Source: Ophioderma brevispina
Lineage: Eukaryota; Echinodermata; Ophiuroidea; Amphilepidida; Ophiodermatidae
NCBI GenBank assembly: GCA_023653785.1
Contig: JAMKCH010058417.1
Coordinates: 89,108-153,107 of the forward strand
Direction of reading: 5' to 3'
Length of the DNA: 64,000 bases
The translations under genes were made by a program, and so were the position numbers. The notes under the pieces were generated by a model, which worked only from the letters and a program-made list of their open reading frames with translations, did not search any database and had not been told where the DNA came from. Numbering within the stretch: position 1 is the stretch's first letter; the number at the start of each line of letters is the position of its first letter. Below are positions 12,376 through 23,772 of this stretch, piece by piece.

Positions 12376-12845
12376 TTAAGTAACAATGTACCTGGAGTGG
12401 CGAACAAAGATGGGCATTGCTGAAGCCAAGTCACCCACTTTTTTTTTGGTACGAGGAACAGTGAGGATCGTCTTGTCATCTTCAGACCGAAGCCTGGCCT
12501 GCCAGCAGAAATATACAAAGAGAGGTATTCGGACAAGTATGATGGCCATTGTCCGGAAATACCCTTGTAGGTGTAGCGGGTTTCGGGGACGCCGCACCTC
12601 CGTCAATGGACCGGTTGGTCTGGGAAAGTTATAGGGGCCGAACTCTATATATAACCCACACCAAAGCATCCCAAATGGTTTGTGGTTTGCACTCCGTATT
12701 GCTGTAATTGTTCCCGGCCGAACAAAGTTCGGAAGGGGCACTCATAAAATGGGCTCCGTCCGTATGTCCATGAGAAAAATGTTAACTCTGGAATGTCCGT
12801 GACAAAATGTTAACTGGAATGTCCGCGAGAAAAATGTTAACTCTG
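12376..12845. other. Intergenic, short TGTTAACT repeats
   Basis: No gene. From 12776 to 12850 a unit of about 30 bp (GGAATGTCCGTGA / AAATGTTAACT) occurs about three times. Before that I see nothing organised. Confidence 0.4.
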
Positions 12846-13130
12846 GAACATTTGGTCATATCTTTTTTCCTAAATGATCTAGAGTAGCCAACTCGGGTAT
12901 ATTAAAGTAGGGCACAAGCCCCTACTAACCATGTAAATTAGTCCCCCCCCCCAGGGACCTCCCTGGGTCTGACAGGGGGTAGAGAAAATATAAAAATAGG
13001 TCAATATTGCACAAAAAGGGTCAACATTTGGCCATATCTTTTTTCCTGATTGAGCTAGAGTAGCCAACTTGGGTATATTGTAGAAGGTCACAATCCCCTA
13101 CTAACTATGTAATTCATTCCCCTGGGGTCC
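12846..13130 (+). repeat. Direct duplication of about 110 bp
   Basis: 12846-12966 and 13022-13130 share ATATCTTTTTTCCTAAATGA-type starts, TAGAGTAGCCAACT and CCCCTACTAACTATGTAA, separated by about 55 bp. Confidence 0.8.
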
Positions 13131-13229
13131 CTCTCTTAGGAAAATGCCCAAAAAGTAAACATTTCAACAAACAAGGTTAACATTTGGACATCTTATTTGG
13201 TGTTGACCGATTTGACCCTTGACCTATAG

Positions 13230-13510
13230 AGTTATTTTTGTCTCGCCTGAACTTTGTTCAGCAGAGACTTAGTAATCACTTGTCTGTCTGCCTTTCTGTC
13301 TGCTGTCTTCTGTCCCGTTCCGTCCTGTTACTGCTTGTGTACGATCTGGAGTTCCGTAAAAGCTACGTGATGTAAGCGAAATGATTGTGGCGATTTCCTG
13401 ATGGCAGCATAATAATAATTAGGCAACAGCGCAGTGAGCGACCCTCGGGCCGGAGTCTGGCGCTTTAATAAATGTCCATTAATTATTATTATTATTATTA
13501 TTATATTATG
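13230..13510. repeat. CTGT-rich stretch and (ATT)n microsatellite
   Basis: 13280-13310 is rich in CTGTCTG. An ATT microsatellite occupies about 13477-13506. Non-coding. Confidence 0.75.
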
Positions 13511-14057
13511 TAACTTGGTGGAAAGAAGCAGGTTTTGGGCAAATTAGGTATGCAAAGGAGCTAATTAATATGCAAACATCAGCGTAATTGTTATATTTTT
13601 GAAAAGGTATGTCGGATACACAAGATTCCTTCGCTGCATGAAAGCCCTATCACGGCGCACATATTTTTTGTCATTTGAAATGTGGTATATCCAGCTTAGG
13701 TATGCAAATGAGCTAATTAAATATGCATAATTGTGGGTAAAGCGGAAACGGACATCGGATAGGCACAATTCCTTCACTACATGTTAAGACTAGTCTGCCA
13801 TACATCTTTTGTGTGAATTCAGAATTAGGTCAAAGTGCATGTGGGCCAATTAAAGGGGCATTTTGTGATGCAGTTGATCTAATTAAATATGCTTAATTGC
13901 TGTATCGCTGAAACTGTACATTGGAATATGCAAAGTTCCTGTGCTGCATGAAAGACTACTATGCCATACATCTTTTGTGTGAATCAGAATTAGGTCAAAG
14001 TGCATGTGGGCCAATTAAAGGGGCATTTTGTGATGCAGTTGATCTAATTAAATATTG
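13511..14057 (+). repeat. Tandem array, about 160-bp unit
   Basis: Repeated units contain GAGCTAATTAAATATGC, a TTCCTTCACTGCATGAAAG-like block and CCATACATCTTTTGTGTGAA. The units ending near 13893 and 14055 are nearly identical (AGAATTAGGTCAAAGTGCAT in both); the earlier ones are more diverged. Confidence 0.85.
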
Positions 14058-14093
14058 ACGTAATTGGCGTCCAGTTATGCTGATGAAAACGGT

Positions 14094-14246
14094 TGTTGGG
14101 GAGGGGTGGGGTGTTGGGGAGGGGTGGGGTGTTGGGGAGGGGTGGGGTGTTGGGGAGGGGTGGGGTGTTGGGGGAGGGGTGGGGTGTTGGGGAGGGGTGG
14201 GGTGTTGGGGGAGGGGAGGGGTGGGGTGTTGGGGAGGGGTGGGTGT
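14094..14246 (+). repeat. G-rich minisatellite, about 21-bp unit
   Basis: Copies of GGGGAGGGGTGGGGTGTT, repeated seven to eight times with small variants. The G-runs could form G-quadruplexes on the plus strand. Translated in any frame it gives Gly/Trp or Pro/His repeats, which are not genes. Confidence 0.95.
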
Positions 14247-14544
14247 GCATGGGGGGTTATATGCAATCCTCACTGTACCTGCCTTGCACAACTTTTTGGG
14301 GACAACCCTCTTTCATATAGTTGCACTCTGGTGTGCATCTTGGTCTTACAGCTATGTGCGACAGCAGGCGAGTTTGGCAAGTTATGGATGGAGTTCATCG
14401 ACGTGTTATGCTTTTTCGAGCGATTTTTTGGTGAGTTATGGATACAGTTTAGCAAAAATGTCAAAAGAAATTACAGCAATACTAAGTGTAAACCACAAAC
14501 CAATTTGGGTGCTTTGATGTGGATCGGTCATGGGTGTTCCCATG

Positions 14545-15225
14545 ACCCACATACGACCTCGTCCTCGTTCATTATTCATACCAAAATAAATCAGAAATAA
14601 CCCTTCCAGTGAAGTTGATTCTGTCAACGCCACGGTTTTGGAATAAGAAAATATTCCATGACACGATATTTTTAAAATCCTAATTTTTCGTCAAGATTTC
14701 GCTTTTACGTGTTCAACCAATGGTGACGTCTGAAATTTTGATTTCTTGGCCGCCTCCCCTGTTCAGACTGAAGGGGAAAGGTGATTAGCGCCACCACTTG
14801 TGACGCTATAATAATCGGGGTATGACCGAGCTGCTTGATTTATTTGGCATTGGGGATTTCCAAAGGTAATTTTGTGAACTGCTACGTGCATTTACTATAG
14901 TCATCTCTGTCCTCAGTTCATACTTACAAAATCTCCTCATAATCCTTGTTCAATACATCTTAAGAATATCATGAAATTAATGAATCACTTCAAAATCCTC
15001 GTGTAGTGGATAACCCGCGTACAAATAGTGTAATTGTTCCAATAAGGTTCATTTAGATTTAAATACGATATTCGTGACCAGGCCTAGTCCTTAGTCAAGT
15101 TTGTGTGTAACCGTTCGATAATGTGTAGTGCCCCTCCTTAAAAAAAAACAGCACTCGGGTTACGCCGGAAGTTGAGGGGCCGTTTTTGGAATTCGCTATT
15201 GCTGTTAGGTGGCATGTCCTAGTAC
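14545..15225 (+). repeat. Dispersed repeat block, copy 1
   Basis: This block matches two separated segments downstream, 17812-18030 and about 19100-19570. Shared landmarks include ACGACCTCGTCCTCGTT, GGAAATAACCC (TCAGAAATAACCC here), GCATTGGGGATTTCCAA, CGTGACCAGGCCT and GTGTGTAACCGTTCGATA. No protein is recognised. Confidence 0.75.
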
Positions 15226-15292
15226 CCCTGAAAATTATCGGGCCACGCCAACCTGAATTCAAATCGGCGTCAACATCCGGCGTAACCGGTGC
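15151..15292. repeat. Inverted repeat around TTACGCCGGA
   Basis: Arms of about 40 bp (15151-15193 and 15253-15292) share GGTTACGCCGGA and its complement TCCGGCGTAACC, around a loop of about 60 bp. They lie at the 3' edge of the dispersed repeat block. Confidence 0.7.
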
Positions 15293-17811
15293 TAGTCTTT
15301 TTCAAAACCTTTGCAGTGATGCAAAGTTTTTAGAAACTTGGCGTGTTAATGCTAAATCTTCTTTTGCACCACGTTTCTAAACACCGGTGTAAGTGATCGA
15401 TTGTATGCTTAATTTTGCAGAAACTACAATTGGATTGACAAATTCCTCTTAATATTAAGTTTACCAATGGGGTTTCAACTCCCGTAGTGCCCAGGGGGGG
15501 GGGGTGTCCTGCCCCGGTATGCCCCCTAAGGAAACCACTTTCCCGTGGTGAATTTGCACGAAATTTATACCATATGTCAAGGGTTATAAGACAAAATGAA
15601 AATTTTGTTATTTGGCTTACACGTATTAGGGGCAAAACATGTTTCCAAACACGCAAAATTTGGCAAAAAGAATGGAAATTCAAATGTGCCGTTGGTGCTT
15701 ACATCAAACTTTTTGAAAACTTATTTTATTGATATTACCTAGAAGACCCAACATTATAGTATTCAAAACACAACTTGCACGTTTAGGGAATCCTGTATTT
15801 TTTTACGGGTGTTTTTTGCAAATCACGGCACTTTGTACCCTAACTGCTCAACGCTACGATGAACTGTTTGTTTCACATCAGCACATAAAGGGTTTCTTAT
15901 AATTATTTACTCTATATGTCACTGTAAATAAAGTGTTTAGAAATATGACAAGACCATTATAGGCACTTATACGGTTAGACTATTATAACTTGGTCACGGA
16001 TATCGCTGAAATTTAGGTTATGTTCAACGGATGTTTGCCTGCAGGTATTGCACCCACCCTTCATTATTTAATTTAAACCGTATCCTATTTCAACCTGACC
16101 CTAATCCTAAACTACTCTTACGTGTTATACTCTTAACCCTTAGGCTAAATTACAGGCACCCTTGGTAGAAAAAATTATGCTGGAAAAAGTTGGTCCAGCT
16201 TAAAGAGACATGAGGAGATTTCCAGAAGAAGCGCCCCCAATTTGTGTCGAACCCCGGTTTTGCATATTTGGAATTCTACCCATGTATTAGATGATCACAC
16301 CTGCATGAATAATCCGAATACGCCGCCTTTATGTAATAAGATGATTTTGTAATTGCCGTCGTGCAACGACAGAATTCAAAGCATGGTTTCCCACTCACGC
16401 ACCTTGCCCCAACAACAGCCGCGAAATGAATGTTGGGGGAGTTTTTGTTGTGGAGATGTGTTGATTTTGTTATTGTGTGTTACGATTTAACGATACAGAA
16501 AAGTTTCAAAACAAGGTTTGCGGTTTTCTTTTGTACGTGTTTTTTGTCCAATTAACCTTTGGAACGTTCTCCGTAGGTGGTCTACAACCGATCCAGTGAA
16601 ATTGAAATAATTTTAGTAATTGGACGTGTGTCATTGATATGTGATATACAGAGGGCAAACTAAAAAAGGTTTACAAAAATTCCTAAATTACTTGGATGTG
16701 TGTTTGAATTTGAACGATTGTCTGAAATTCTGATATCCAAAAGGACATATAAAAGTATGCAGATTTGAAATGTTACAATATCTACACATTTCGCTACTGC
16801 ACGCATCATTACCTTATAAAATTGTTTTGTTGTGTATTCGATCCATAGTTTAGCACAACGTACTCATTTTAGTCCAATTCTGATAGTTGCACAGCACTAT
16901 AAATTCGTCATTCGGAACACCGACAGAAGTACCCGGTCATAAGTAACTCGGTTAGAACTTGAAATCACGACTTATTCATTAATCCACTTAACAATTGCAC
17001 GGAGATTCACTGGAGTCTTAATAAAAATAGCCCCAAACGCTTTATTTATGTAAACAGACATAGAGAGAGAGGTTAGACCGTGAAATATGTCACCTTATAT
17101 GGAATAAGTTACTTATGGTTGCGCGCAGAAAGAAGCACAATACCAGGCACTTTTAACTGAGCTGGTTGCTGTCTACTGAGTGAGAGCACGGCTTTAGATA
17201 ACGCGGTATTCGATAGATTACCTGGATCATAATTTGGAACTCCCTGATTATTACCCCCGGATTGTGGGTATGCTAGTTTAGAAAAAGGTACACATTGTTG
17301 TGTGAAACCAAGAGCGATTTCAAGTTTAATCTATCTGTAAATGACCTTAGGCTGGGAGGGTCATTGAGATCTCTTATAAGCCAGTGAAAGTCCCCAAATC
17401 AAACCAGCAATGAAAGATAATTTCTACCATCAATGTCCAAATTAGGAATTCCTCTTCACTGCCAAATACTCCTTGCCTGACGACAAGAGCCAGCTCAATT
17501 CGTTTTCTGGGTGATATCAGCACTTTTGAATTTTGATGTGTATGTCTTTGTGTTTGCAGTAAAACAAAACAATTTCGTTCAATTAGGGACAGATCAGTCT
17601 TAGGGCCGTAATTCAACAGTCTTTCAAAGGGGTTGGGTTGTTTGAAAGCTATAACAATATTTCTAAATATGTAGAAATACTTTGCATAACTGTTTTATTA
17701 ATCCCTGAAATTGCCATGGGGCGCTTTTAGGTAAAGTTGGGTTTTTTAGACATGGCGGCCAAGCCCCAAATATAGCAACTCACCAAAATATCAGGGTGCT
17801 TAACCCACAAT
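15293..17811. other. Intergenic, no clear feature
   Basis: No exon with convincing splice sites and no organised repeat. A G-run occurs at about 15495-15505. The minus-strand frame at 17374-17616 has no recognisable domain. Confidence 0.4.
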
Positions 17812-18030
17812 ACGACCTCGTCCTCGTTATTCGTTATTTCATACAAAACAAATCGGAAATAACCCTTTTTTTAAACAAAATGAAAAAGACCCTTACAAAT
17901 TAAATTTAAAAAAAAATTCCTTGACAACATATTAAAAATCAAATTTTTCTCAAGGCTTTTGCTACCGTGTAAACCAGTTTTTGGTTTTTTTTTTTTTATG
18001 CATGGCGACGTCAAAACTGGGATTTTGCCT
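17812..18030 (+). repeat. Dispersed repeat block, copy 2, left part
   Basis: Matches 14545-14745 (shared ACGACCTCGTCCTCGTT and GGAAATAACCC, then a GACGTC-AAA stretch). The match to copy 1 breaks near 18030 and resumes near 19100. Confidence 0.7.
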
Positions 18031-18596
18031 CTGAGTACCCTAATTTTAATATTCTGGTTTAACACCGCACTTACAAGTTAACCATTAATTCAGCGATTGC
18101 TTAATACGATATACTGCATTAATTCAATGAAGATGAAGTTCGTTTCACTTTGTGTATCTGCATCGATGTCGGGATCGATGTCGGGATCGATGTAGTTACA
18201 ATAGTCTTTATAACTTTAAAGCAGGCCTGTAAATCACACTTTTTAAGTTTACTTAATAAATATTGTTAAAAATGTAGTGTTTTTGTAAATTTTTATGTCC
18301 AGTTTGGAAACCACTTTGATATAGACAGGTAATTGTTGCTCTTCCAATCAGTTTAACATTGACTGATTTTTGTTTTCATTGGGCATTACATTTGCCTTGC
18401 CTATTCTTTTGGTTTCCTATTAATCAATCTTGCTTGTTGTGCATGTTCTCGCTTTGTTCTCTTTGGAATATGAGAAGCCCCTTGGATCGGGTTTTTATAC
18501 AACCCTTTCTCTTATCCAGAATTACTTGCTTTTGCTTTGTCAATTGTATGTATTATATATTTATATATTTATGTTTCTGTATTTTGCAAGTAATTC

Positions 18597-18672
18597 AAAT
18601 AAATATTATTATTATTATTATTATTATATTATTATTATTATTATTATTATTATATTATATTATTATTATTAT
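18597..18672. repeat. (TTA)n microsatellite
   Basis: Nearly pure TTA/ATT repeat with a few interruptions. Frames through it give Tyr, Ile or Leu runs and are not genes. Confidence 0.95.
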
Positions 18673-18854
18673 ACCAGCGAAAGTATAATCGTCAGAGAAA
18701 ATTGATTCCTCATTTATTGTAAAACTAAAGGTTAAAGGAAAAGAACAGGGCGTTTTATGGCGTCAAAATATATAGCTATATTTCTCTTTCTGAAACCCAA
18801 AATTTATAATCATTATGATAGAGAGGTAATAAAAAATCAGACATATGACAGCAA

Positions 18855-18950
18855 AAGAGAGCTGGAGAAGGGAAAGAGAAATGGGAGAGAGAGGGGGGAG
18901 AGAGAGGGGAGAGATAGTGAGAGAGAGAGTGAGAGAGAGAGAGAGAAGTG
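18855..18950. repeat. GA-rich purine tract
   Basis: AGAGAGAGGGGAGAG-type simple sequence. The Glu/Arg-rich frame across it is low-complexity translation. Confidence 0.9.
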
Positions 18951-19099
18951 CAAAACTGCCAATCATGGTTTCAAATCATTTGTGCCCTATGTGCGTGTGT
19001 TTGAGTAGGTATATAGGGTAAGTGTAGGTAATTGGATACCGTAGAGAATAAAGAACCAATAAGCTGAAAACCAGCCTCCCTGACTGCACTGACTGCAAT

Positions 19100-19575
19100 G
19101 TTGCTATAGCGCCCTCTATAGTTTGTAACAACGCTCCTGCAGGGGGGTAGGACACGATCTGCTCGATTTGCATTGGGGGATTTCCAACTTAATCTGTGGC
19201 CTGCTCGTGCATTTACTATGGCAGTCTCGGTCCCCAATGACATTAAAAAATCATCTCTTAAAACCCTTTGTTCAAAAGATCTTAGTAATATCATGATAAA
19301 TTATAAAAATTATTTACTTCAATCCGTCGGGGTTAGTGGATTAACCCCGCTGCAAAATAGTGTAATTTCCAATATCGGTCATTTAGATTTAAATATTCGT
19401 GACCAGGCCTGTCTTTAGTCAAATCTGTGTGTAACCGTTCGATATTCGTCAGAGCGCCCTCCTACCGTTAAGTCTTCCAAACAGACTGCATCCCAGAAGT
19501 TGATGCCGTTTTGAATTTTTTGCTGTTGCGGTTAGGATTGGCATGTCCTACCCCCCCCCCCCCCCCCCCCCCCGC
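19100..19575 (+). repeat. Dispersed repeat block, copy 2, right part
   Basis: Matches 14800-15225 (GCATTGGGGGATTTCCAA, CGTGACCAGGCCTGTC, GTGTGTAACCGTTCGATA, GGCATGTCCTA). It ends in a run of more than 20 C at about 19551-19573. The frame at 19173-19418 is not preserved in copy 1, so it is not treated as a gene. Confidence 0.75.
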
Positions 19576-19764
19576 GCTCCTGCAACATTTGCAATGCATC
19601 AATTTATTGGAGAAAAATTTCCAAACAACACAATGATAAAAAAAACCACAGATTTAGCGTAGCCTCAGTGGGAGCCTCAGTTGATTTCCGTACAGTTGAT
19701 TATCATTCGCCTGAAAAGGTCAGTTTCCGGGGTTCACCACGAGGAGGTTGATAATCTTGAACCC

Positions 19765-20575
19765 GTTTCAAATTCTCATAAAGGTTTCAAATTCTCATGA
19801 AAGATTTCAAAATCTCATAATGGTTCAGGTTTAAAATTTTCATAGATTTCAAATTATCACAAAGGTTTAAAATCTTCATAAAGGTTTCAAATTCTCATAA
19901 AGGTTTAAAATTCTCATAAAGGTTTCATATCCTTATAAAGGTTTCAAATCATAAAGGTTTCAAATTCTCATAAAGGTTTCAAATCCTCATAAAGGTTTCA
20001 TAATCTTTAAAGTTTTCAAATCCTCATAAAGGTTTCTTATTCTTATTCATTGGACGGGTAACAAGTCTTGAACAGTAGGCATACAATCTTAACTGGTAGA
20101 CAATGTTTTTATTTTGAAGCATACTATACATTCAGCAATTAGCCCGAGGTTGCTCTGGCTATTCCCGCTACGAAGAGCCCTACTATCTCTCCTCTCCATG
20201 GATTTGGAGGTAGGTACGGACGACGTTCAACGCTACGGAACGAGCTAACTATGCATAGGCTAGTATAAATAATATCTGATAATGTTTTTCAAATTCTCTC
20301 TCATAAAGGTTTCAATTCTCATAAAGGTTTAAAATTCTCATAAAGGTTTTGAATTCTCATAAAGGTTTCATATCCTTATAAAGGTTTCAAATCTTTAGAA
20401 AGGTTTCATAATCTTTAAAGTTTTCAAATCCTCATAAAGGTTTCAAATCATAAAGGTTTCAAATTCTCATAAAGGTTTCAAATCCTCAAAGAGGTTTCAA
20501 ATTCTCATAAAGGCTTCAAATTCTGATAAGGTTTAAAATCTTCATAATAATTTAAATTTTCGTGAAGTTTTCATA
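19765..20575 (+). repeat. AT-rich minisatellite, TCATAAAGGTTTCAAATTC
   Basis: Dozens of 17-20 bp units based on TCATAAAGGTTTCAAATTC run from about 19765 to 20040 and from about 20285 to 20575. The gap at 20040-20285 is unrelated sequence. Unit length and sequence vary, and there are no unique spacers, so it is not a CRISPR array. Confidence 0.9.
20040..20285 (-). mobile_element. Insertion splitting the minisatellite
   Basis: About 245 bp of non-repeat sequence interrupts the array. It contains AGCCCGAGGTTGCTCTGGCT, the exact complement of a segment near 23660-23679 and again near 31350-31370, so it belongs to a dispersed family inserted in the opposite orientation. Confidence 0.55.
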
Positions 20576-20937
20576 CCTTATTTATGAAGATTTGAGATAG
20601 AACAACGAGGCGCAGCCGTCGGCTGTTTTATTTTTTTATACTTTGAAGGAATAAGCAGCGATTTGCTGATCCGAAGCATCGAAAAAAAATCATTAATCTT
20701 GTTTTGCGAGGAACATTGAACATCAAGCTCTGATCTAATATCAGATACCTTTTAAGTAAAATAGTGAGTAAACTTATTATTGGCAATGTCACATTTAGTT
20801 AAACACAGGAAATTACTGCTATACCAACTGGCTTCCTATGTCGTGTAAACAAAAACCCCAAGTTCACACTGGCTCCATGAGAGGCCATGGAGTTGGTCCT
20901 TTCTTTCACTATACTTATAGCACCACCACAATGTTTT

Positions 20938-21129
20938 TACACCCTAAAACATATTTTCAACAAAGGGGTCATTTTTGACCCCGTTTTGAGTCAACTATGC
21001 ACCGACTAAAATGGGGTCAAAATGTTGACCACTTTTGTGGTCAAAAACGTGTGAAATGACCCTTTTTGTGGTCGTAATTTTGACCCCATTTTTAGTCGGT
21101 GCATAGTTGACTTGGCGTTTTAGTGTGTA
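20938..21129. mobile_element. Small foldback MITE, 192 bp
   Basis: The ends TACACCCTAAAAC and GTTTTAGTGTGTA are inverse with one mismatch. Inner arms at 20989-21022 and 21078-21112 (AGTCAACTATGCACCGACTA and complement) pair as well. The interior repeats GGGGTCA/TGACCCC. Non-coding. Confidence 0.8.
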
Positions 21130-23692
21130 CCATTTTTCATTACCAAATACCTGAGTATTGTTGTTTTGCAATTAAAACAATGTCTGATATACCTTAATTG
21201 ACCCAAGTGTTAGCCTTTCACCAGGGCGGTGCGCTTTATTTTTAGTTCCTTTTTCCTTTTTAACAATATTTTAGTATGTCACATGGTTCTATTTGATTAT
21301 TTGTTTCAGTGGCCTCTTTAACATTAGTCACATTTCATCTAGTGAAAGAAAGGCCCAACTCCAACTCCAAAAATATTCTGTAGTGTACCATGAAAATGCA
21401 AAAATTGATATCATTTATATTATGATATTATGCCTTTACTATAAAGTTCAATATGAGTTTTGTGATTTCCTGTGCAAGTCAATAAAAAAGTATAATTATC
21501 ATTTTTTCCCTTTATTCAATTGGTGTTGGGTCCATCTTTCAATGAGGTATTGCATATACATTTGTCGACCAATTAATTAGTCTATGTTGGATAATTAAAA
21601 ATTTTACCCATTTTTGGTGTTGCTATATTTGAGCCAATCCGAACAGATCGGGGGGGGGGGCACTCATATATGAAAGTGACGTACCTGCTCCTCCTATCAA
21701 GGGCTATCAGTGACAGATTTCTTGCAAAAAAAGTGTTCCTCAGTGTAGAGGATAATACATGGGGGCATTTCGGTGTGAAAGAATAACTGGACATTTGGTG
21801 TGGAGGCTGAAGTGAATGCCAAAGTGAATTAAAACACTTTGGTGGCTATAGAATAATCCCAACTGATGTATAAAATCCCCTACTCCTTTTTACCACAAAA
21901 TACAGGATGGACCACAACCACTGATCTCTAAACAGATCAGTGACCAAACCATAAGTGTATTGAGGAAAACAATGGTTGTCATTCAGTGTCAGATCCCTAA
22001 AATCTGGGGCATTGGGGTGTGAGACTTTTTACAAAAGGGGTCATCTGGGGACAGGCTGAAAGAAGTTAAGACACGAAATAGGCCCTATCGTATAATCCTC
22101 TTGTATATGCGTTTCCAAATAAGTAGTAAGACAATTTACGTGCTTGTGAACATATTTTAGTGTTCTTTCTAATAGCATTTTTTTTAATCAGTGGCCTGAA
22201 GTCCAAACTACTCCAAACTGAACACGGAAGTGTAGGGAAATAGTTTTATTAACAATCCCCTGTTGCGCGAACCAAGATTATTACATGATCACTCTTGTAA
22301 GCCGGTCCCTAACAAAAACAACCTAATGAATTCCCGGCCGTTCCTTCTGGCTCTATGTTAATGACATTGGCTCAAGACAAACCACATCATCCCTGCACAT
22401 CCTCGTAAGTTTGTCCTTTGACCCAGGAAACTTTTGCCAGTGCCTTTGCGTGAAGGGGAAAGTGTAGTGCTTGTGTTTTCAAGCCAACAGTGCGACGTTT
22501 TCACTCTTCATGTTGGCTCAAATTTCCCCGAATGTTGCTGGATGATATAGTCTACAGTACGACAACAAAATGTCGTTAACAAGAACGTTTTAATACGACA
22601 TGCGCCGACGGATTACAGCTGCTATTTTGGCAGGGACTACCGGCTTCTTTTGACGCCGACGATTCAGGTAAAAAATGTAGCTACTGAACGCTTCGGTGAT
22701 CGCTCTGAATGGATGGTGCACTGCTTGTTCGGATAGCTCGACAAATCAAATAATGAGATGTGTACAGTCCTTGTGCTATGCATCCCGTAACCTCTAGGCG
22801 CCATTCATCCATGCGTTATTTTTTTGGCCAAGATTGAAAGGGTCATTTTGTCCAATAATATATGTTTTTAATTATTCTAGCGTCCTGTATCGATGCAGAA
22901 AATTCAAGCCCCAAGGTCAGGTCTCCTGTCCCGTGTTGCACTGACTGTAGCTCGTTGCACGTAGCGTTGCACTCGTCCGTACCTACCTCCTACAACGCAA
23001 CGTGCCTTTCTCTATTTGAAAACGGGAATTGTGCGCAGCCGATCCGTGCGTAATAAGCATCCAGAAGCAGTATAAATACAGCACTTATTGAAAATATTTA
23101 CCTTTGATGTGGTCTAATTATTTTTATATTATACACCCACTTGTTTCCTAGGGGGGGGGGGGGGGGGGGGGGACGGATTTTCCATTCATGGCTAAAATCT
23201 TATGATTTTTGAAACGGTATTTCTTAACCGTTAAAAATCCCATTTAAACAGAGGCATCGCCCCACTAGATCATTGAGTCCGCCCTGATTGTTCCCGGTTT
23301 TTTTTTCTTTAGAATCGGCACGAGCACGCTTATTTTCGCTGATTACCAATAATTACGAACAACACCCGAAGTCATGAAGTGGAGAGACTGTGTTGAGCTT
23401 CAATTTTTCTATCACTTCGTGCCCTTTTAGGCCCATTTCACGATAGCATGAGCTGTGCACCGTTGTATTTTTAAATCAGCTAGAGGGATCTTAGAACATC
23501 AAGTTTTTCATATATGCACGGATTCGTGATAGAGGACCGTAGTATACCAAAATTCTTGACTTTGTGCATTTTTTTTTTAATATTGTTTGATCACGTTTTT
23601 TTTACTATACTGCCTCTCAGGCTTTTGTATGAAGATAGTGGGGCTATCGTAGCGGAAAGCCAGAGCAACCTCGGGCTACACTGACTGACCAC

Positions 23693-23772
23693 AATTTTTT
23701 TTTTTGGTTTTTTTTTTGGGTTTTTTTTTTTTTTTTTTTTTTATTTTTGTTTTTTTTTTTTTTTTTTTTTTG
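23693..23772. repeat. Poly-T-rich tract
   Basis: Long runs of T interrupted by G and A. The minus-strand Lys-rich frame across it is not a gene. Confidence 0.9.

Larger units (their letters stand above)
18031..19099. other. About 1-kb segment splitting repeat copy 2
   Basis: This stretch has no counterpart in copy 1. It holds three GGGATCGATGTC repeats near 18168-18195, a (TTA)n microsatellite and a GA-rich tract. It may be an insertion in copy 2 or sequence lost from copy 1. Confidence 0.5.

Noticed and set aside
13995..14291. Pro/His/Thr-rich and Gly/Trp-rich frames
   Set aside because: Pure translation of the G-rich minisatellite in different frames.
17374..17616. Possible LINE endonuclease fragment on the minus strand
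   Set aside because: Weak resemblance only after several assumed frame changes; no diagnostic motif held up.
19173..19418. 81-residue plus-strand open frame
   Set aside because: It lies in a dispersed repeat, and the frame is not kept in the related block at 14.8-15.1 kb.
19765..20575. Possible CRISPR-like array
   Set aside because: Units are contiguous and variable, without unique equal-length spacers, and the DNA is eukaryotic.
22862..23053. 63-residue frame with a signal-peptide-like start
   Set aside because: Destroyed by indels in duplicate copy 2, no recognised family and no splice support. It could be revisited if copy 2 proves to be an artefact.
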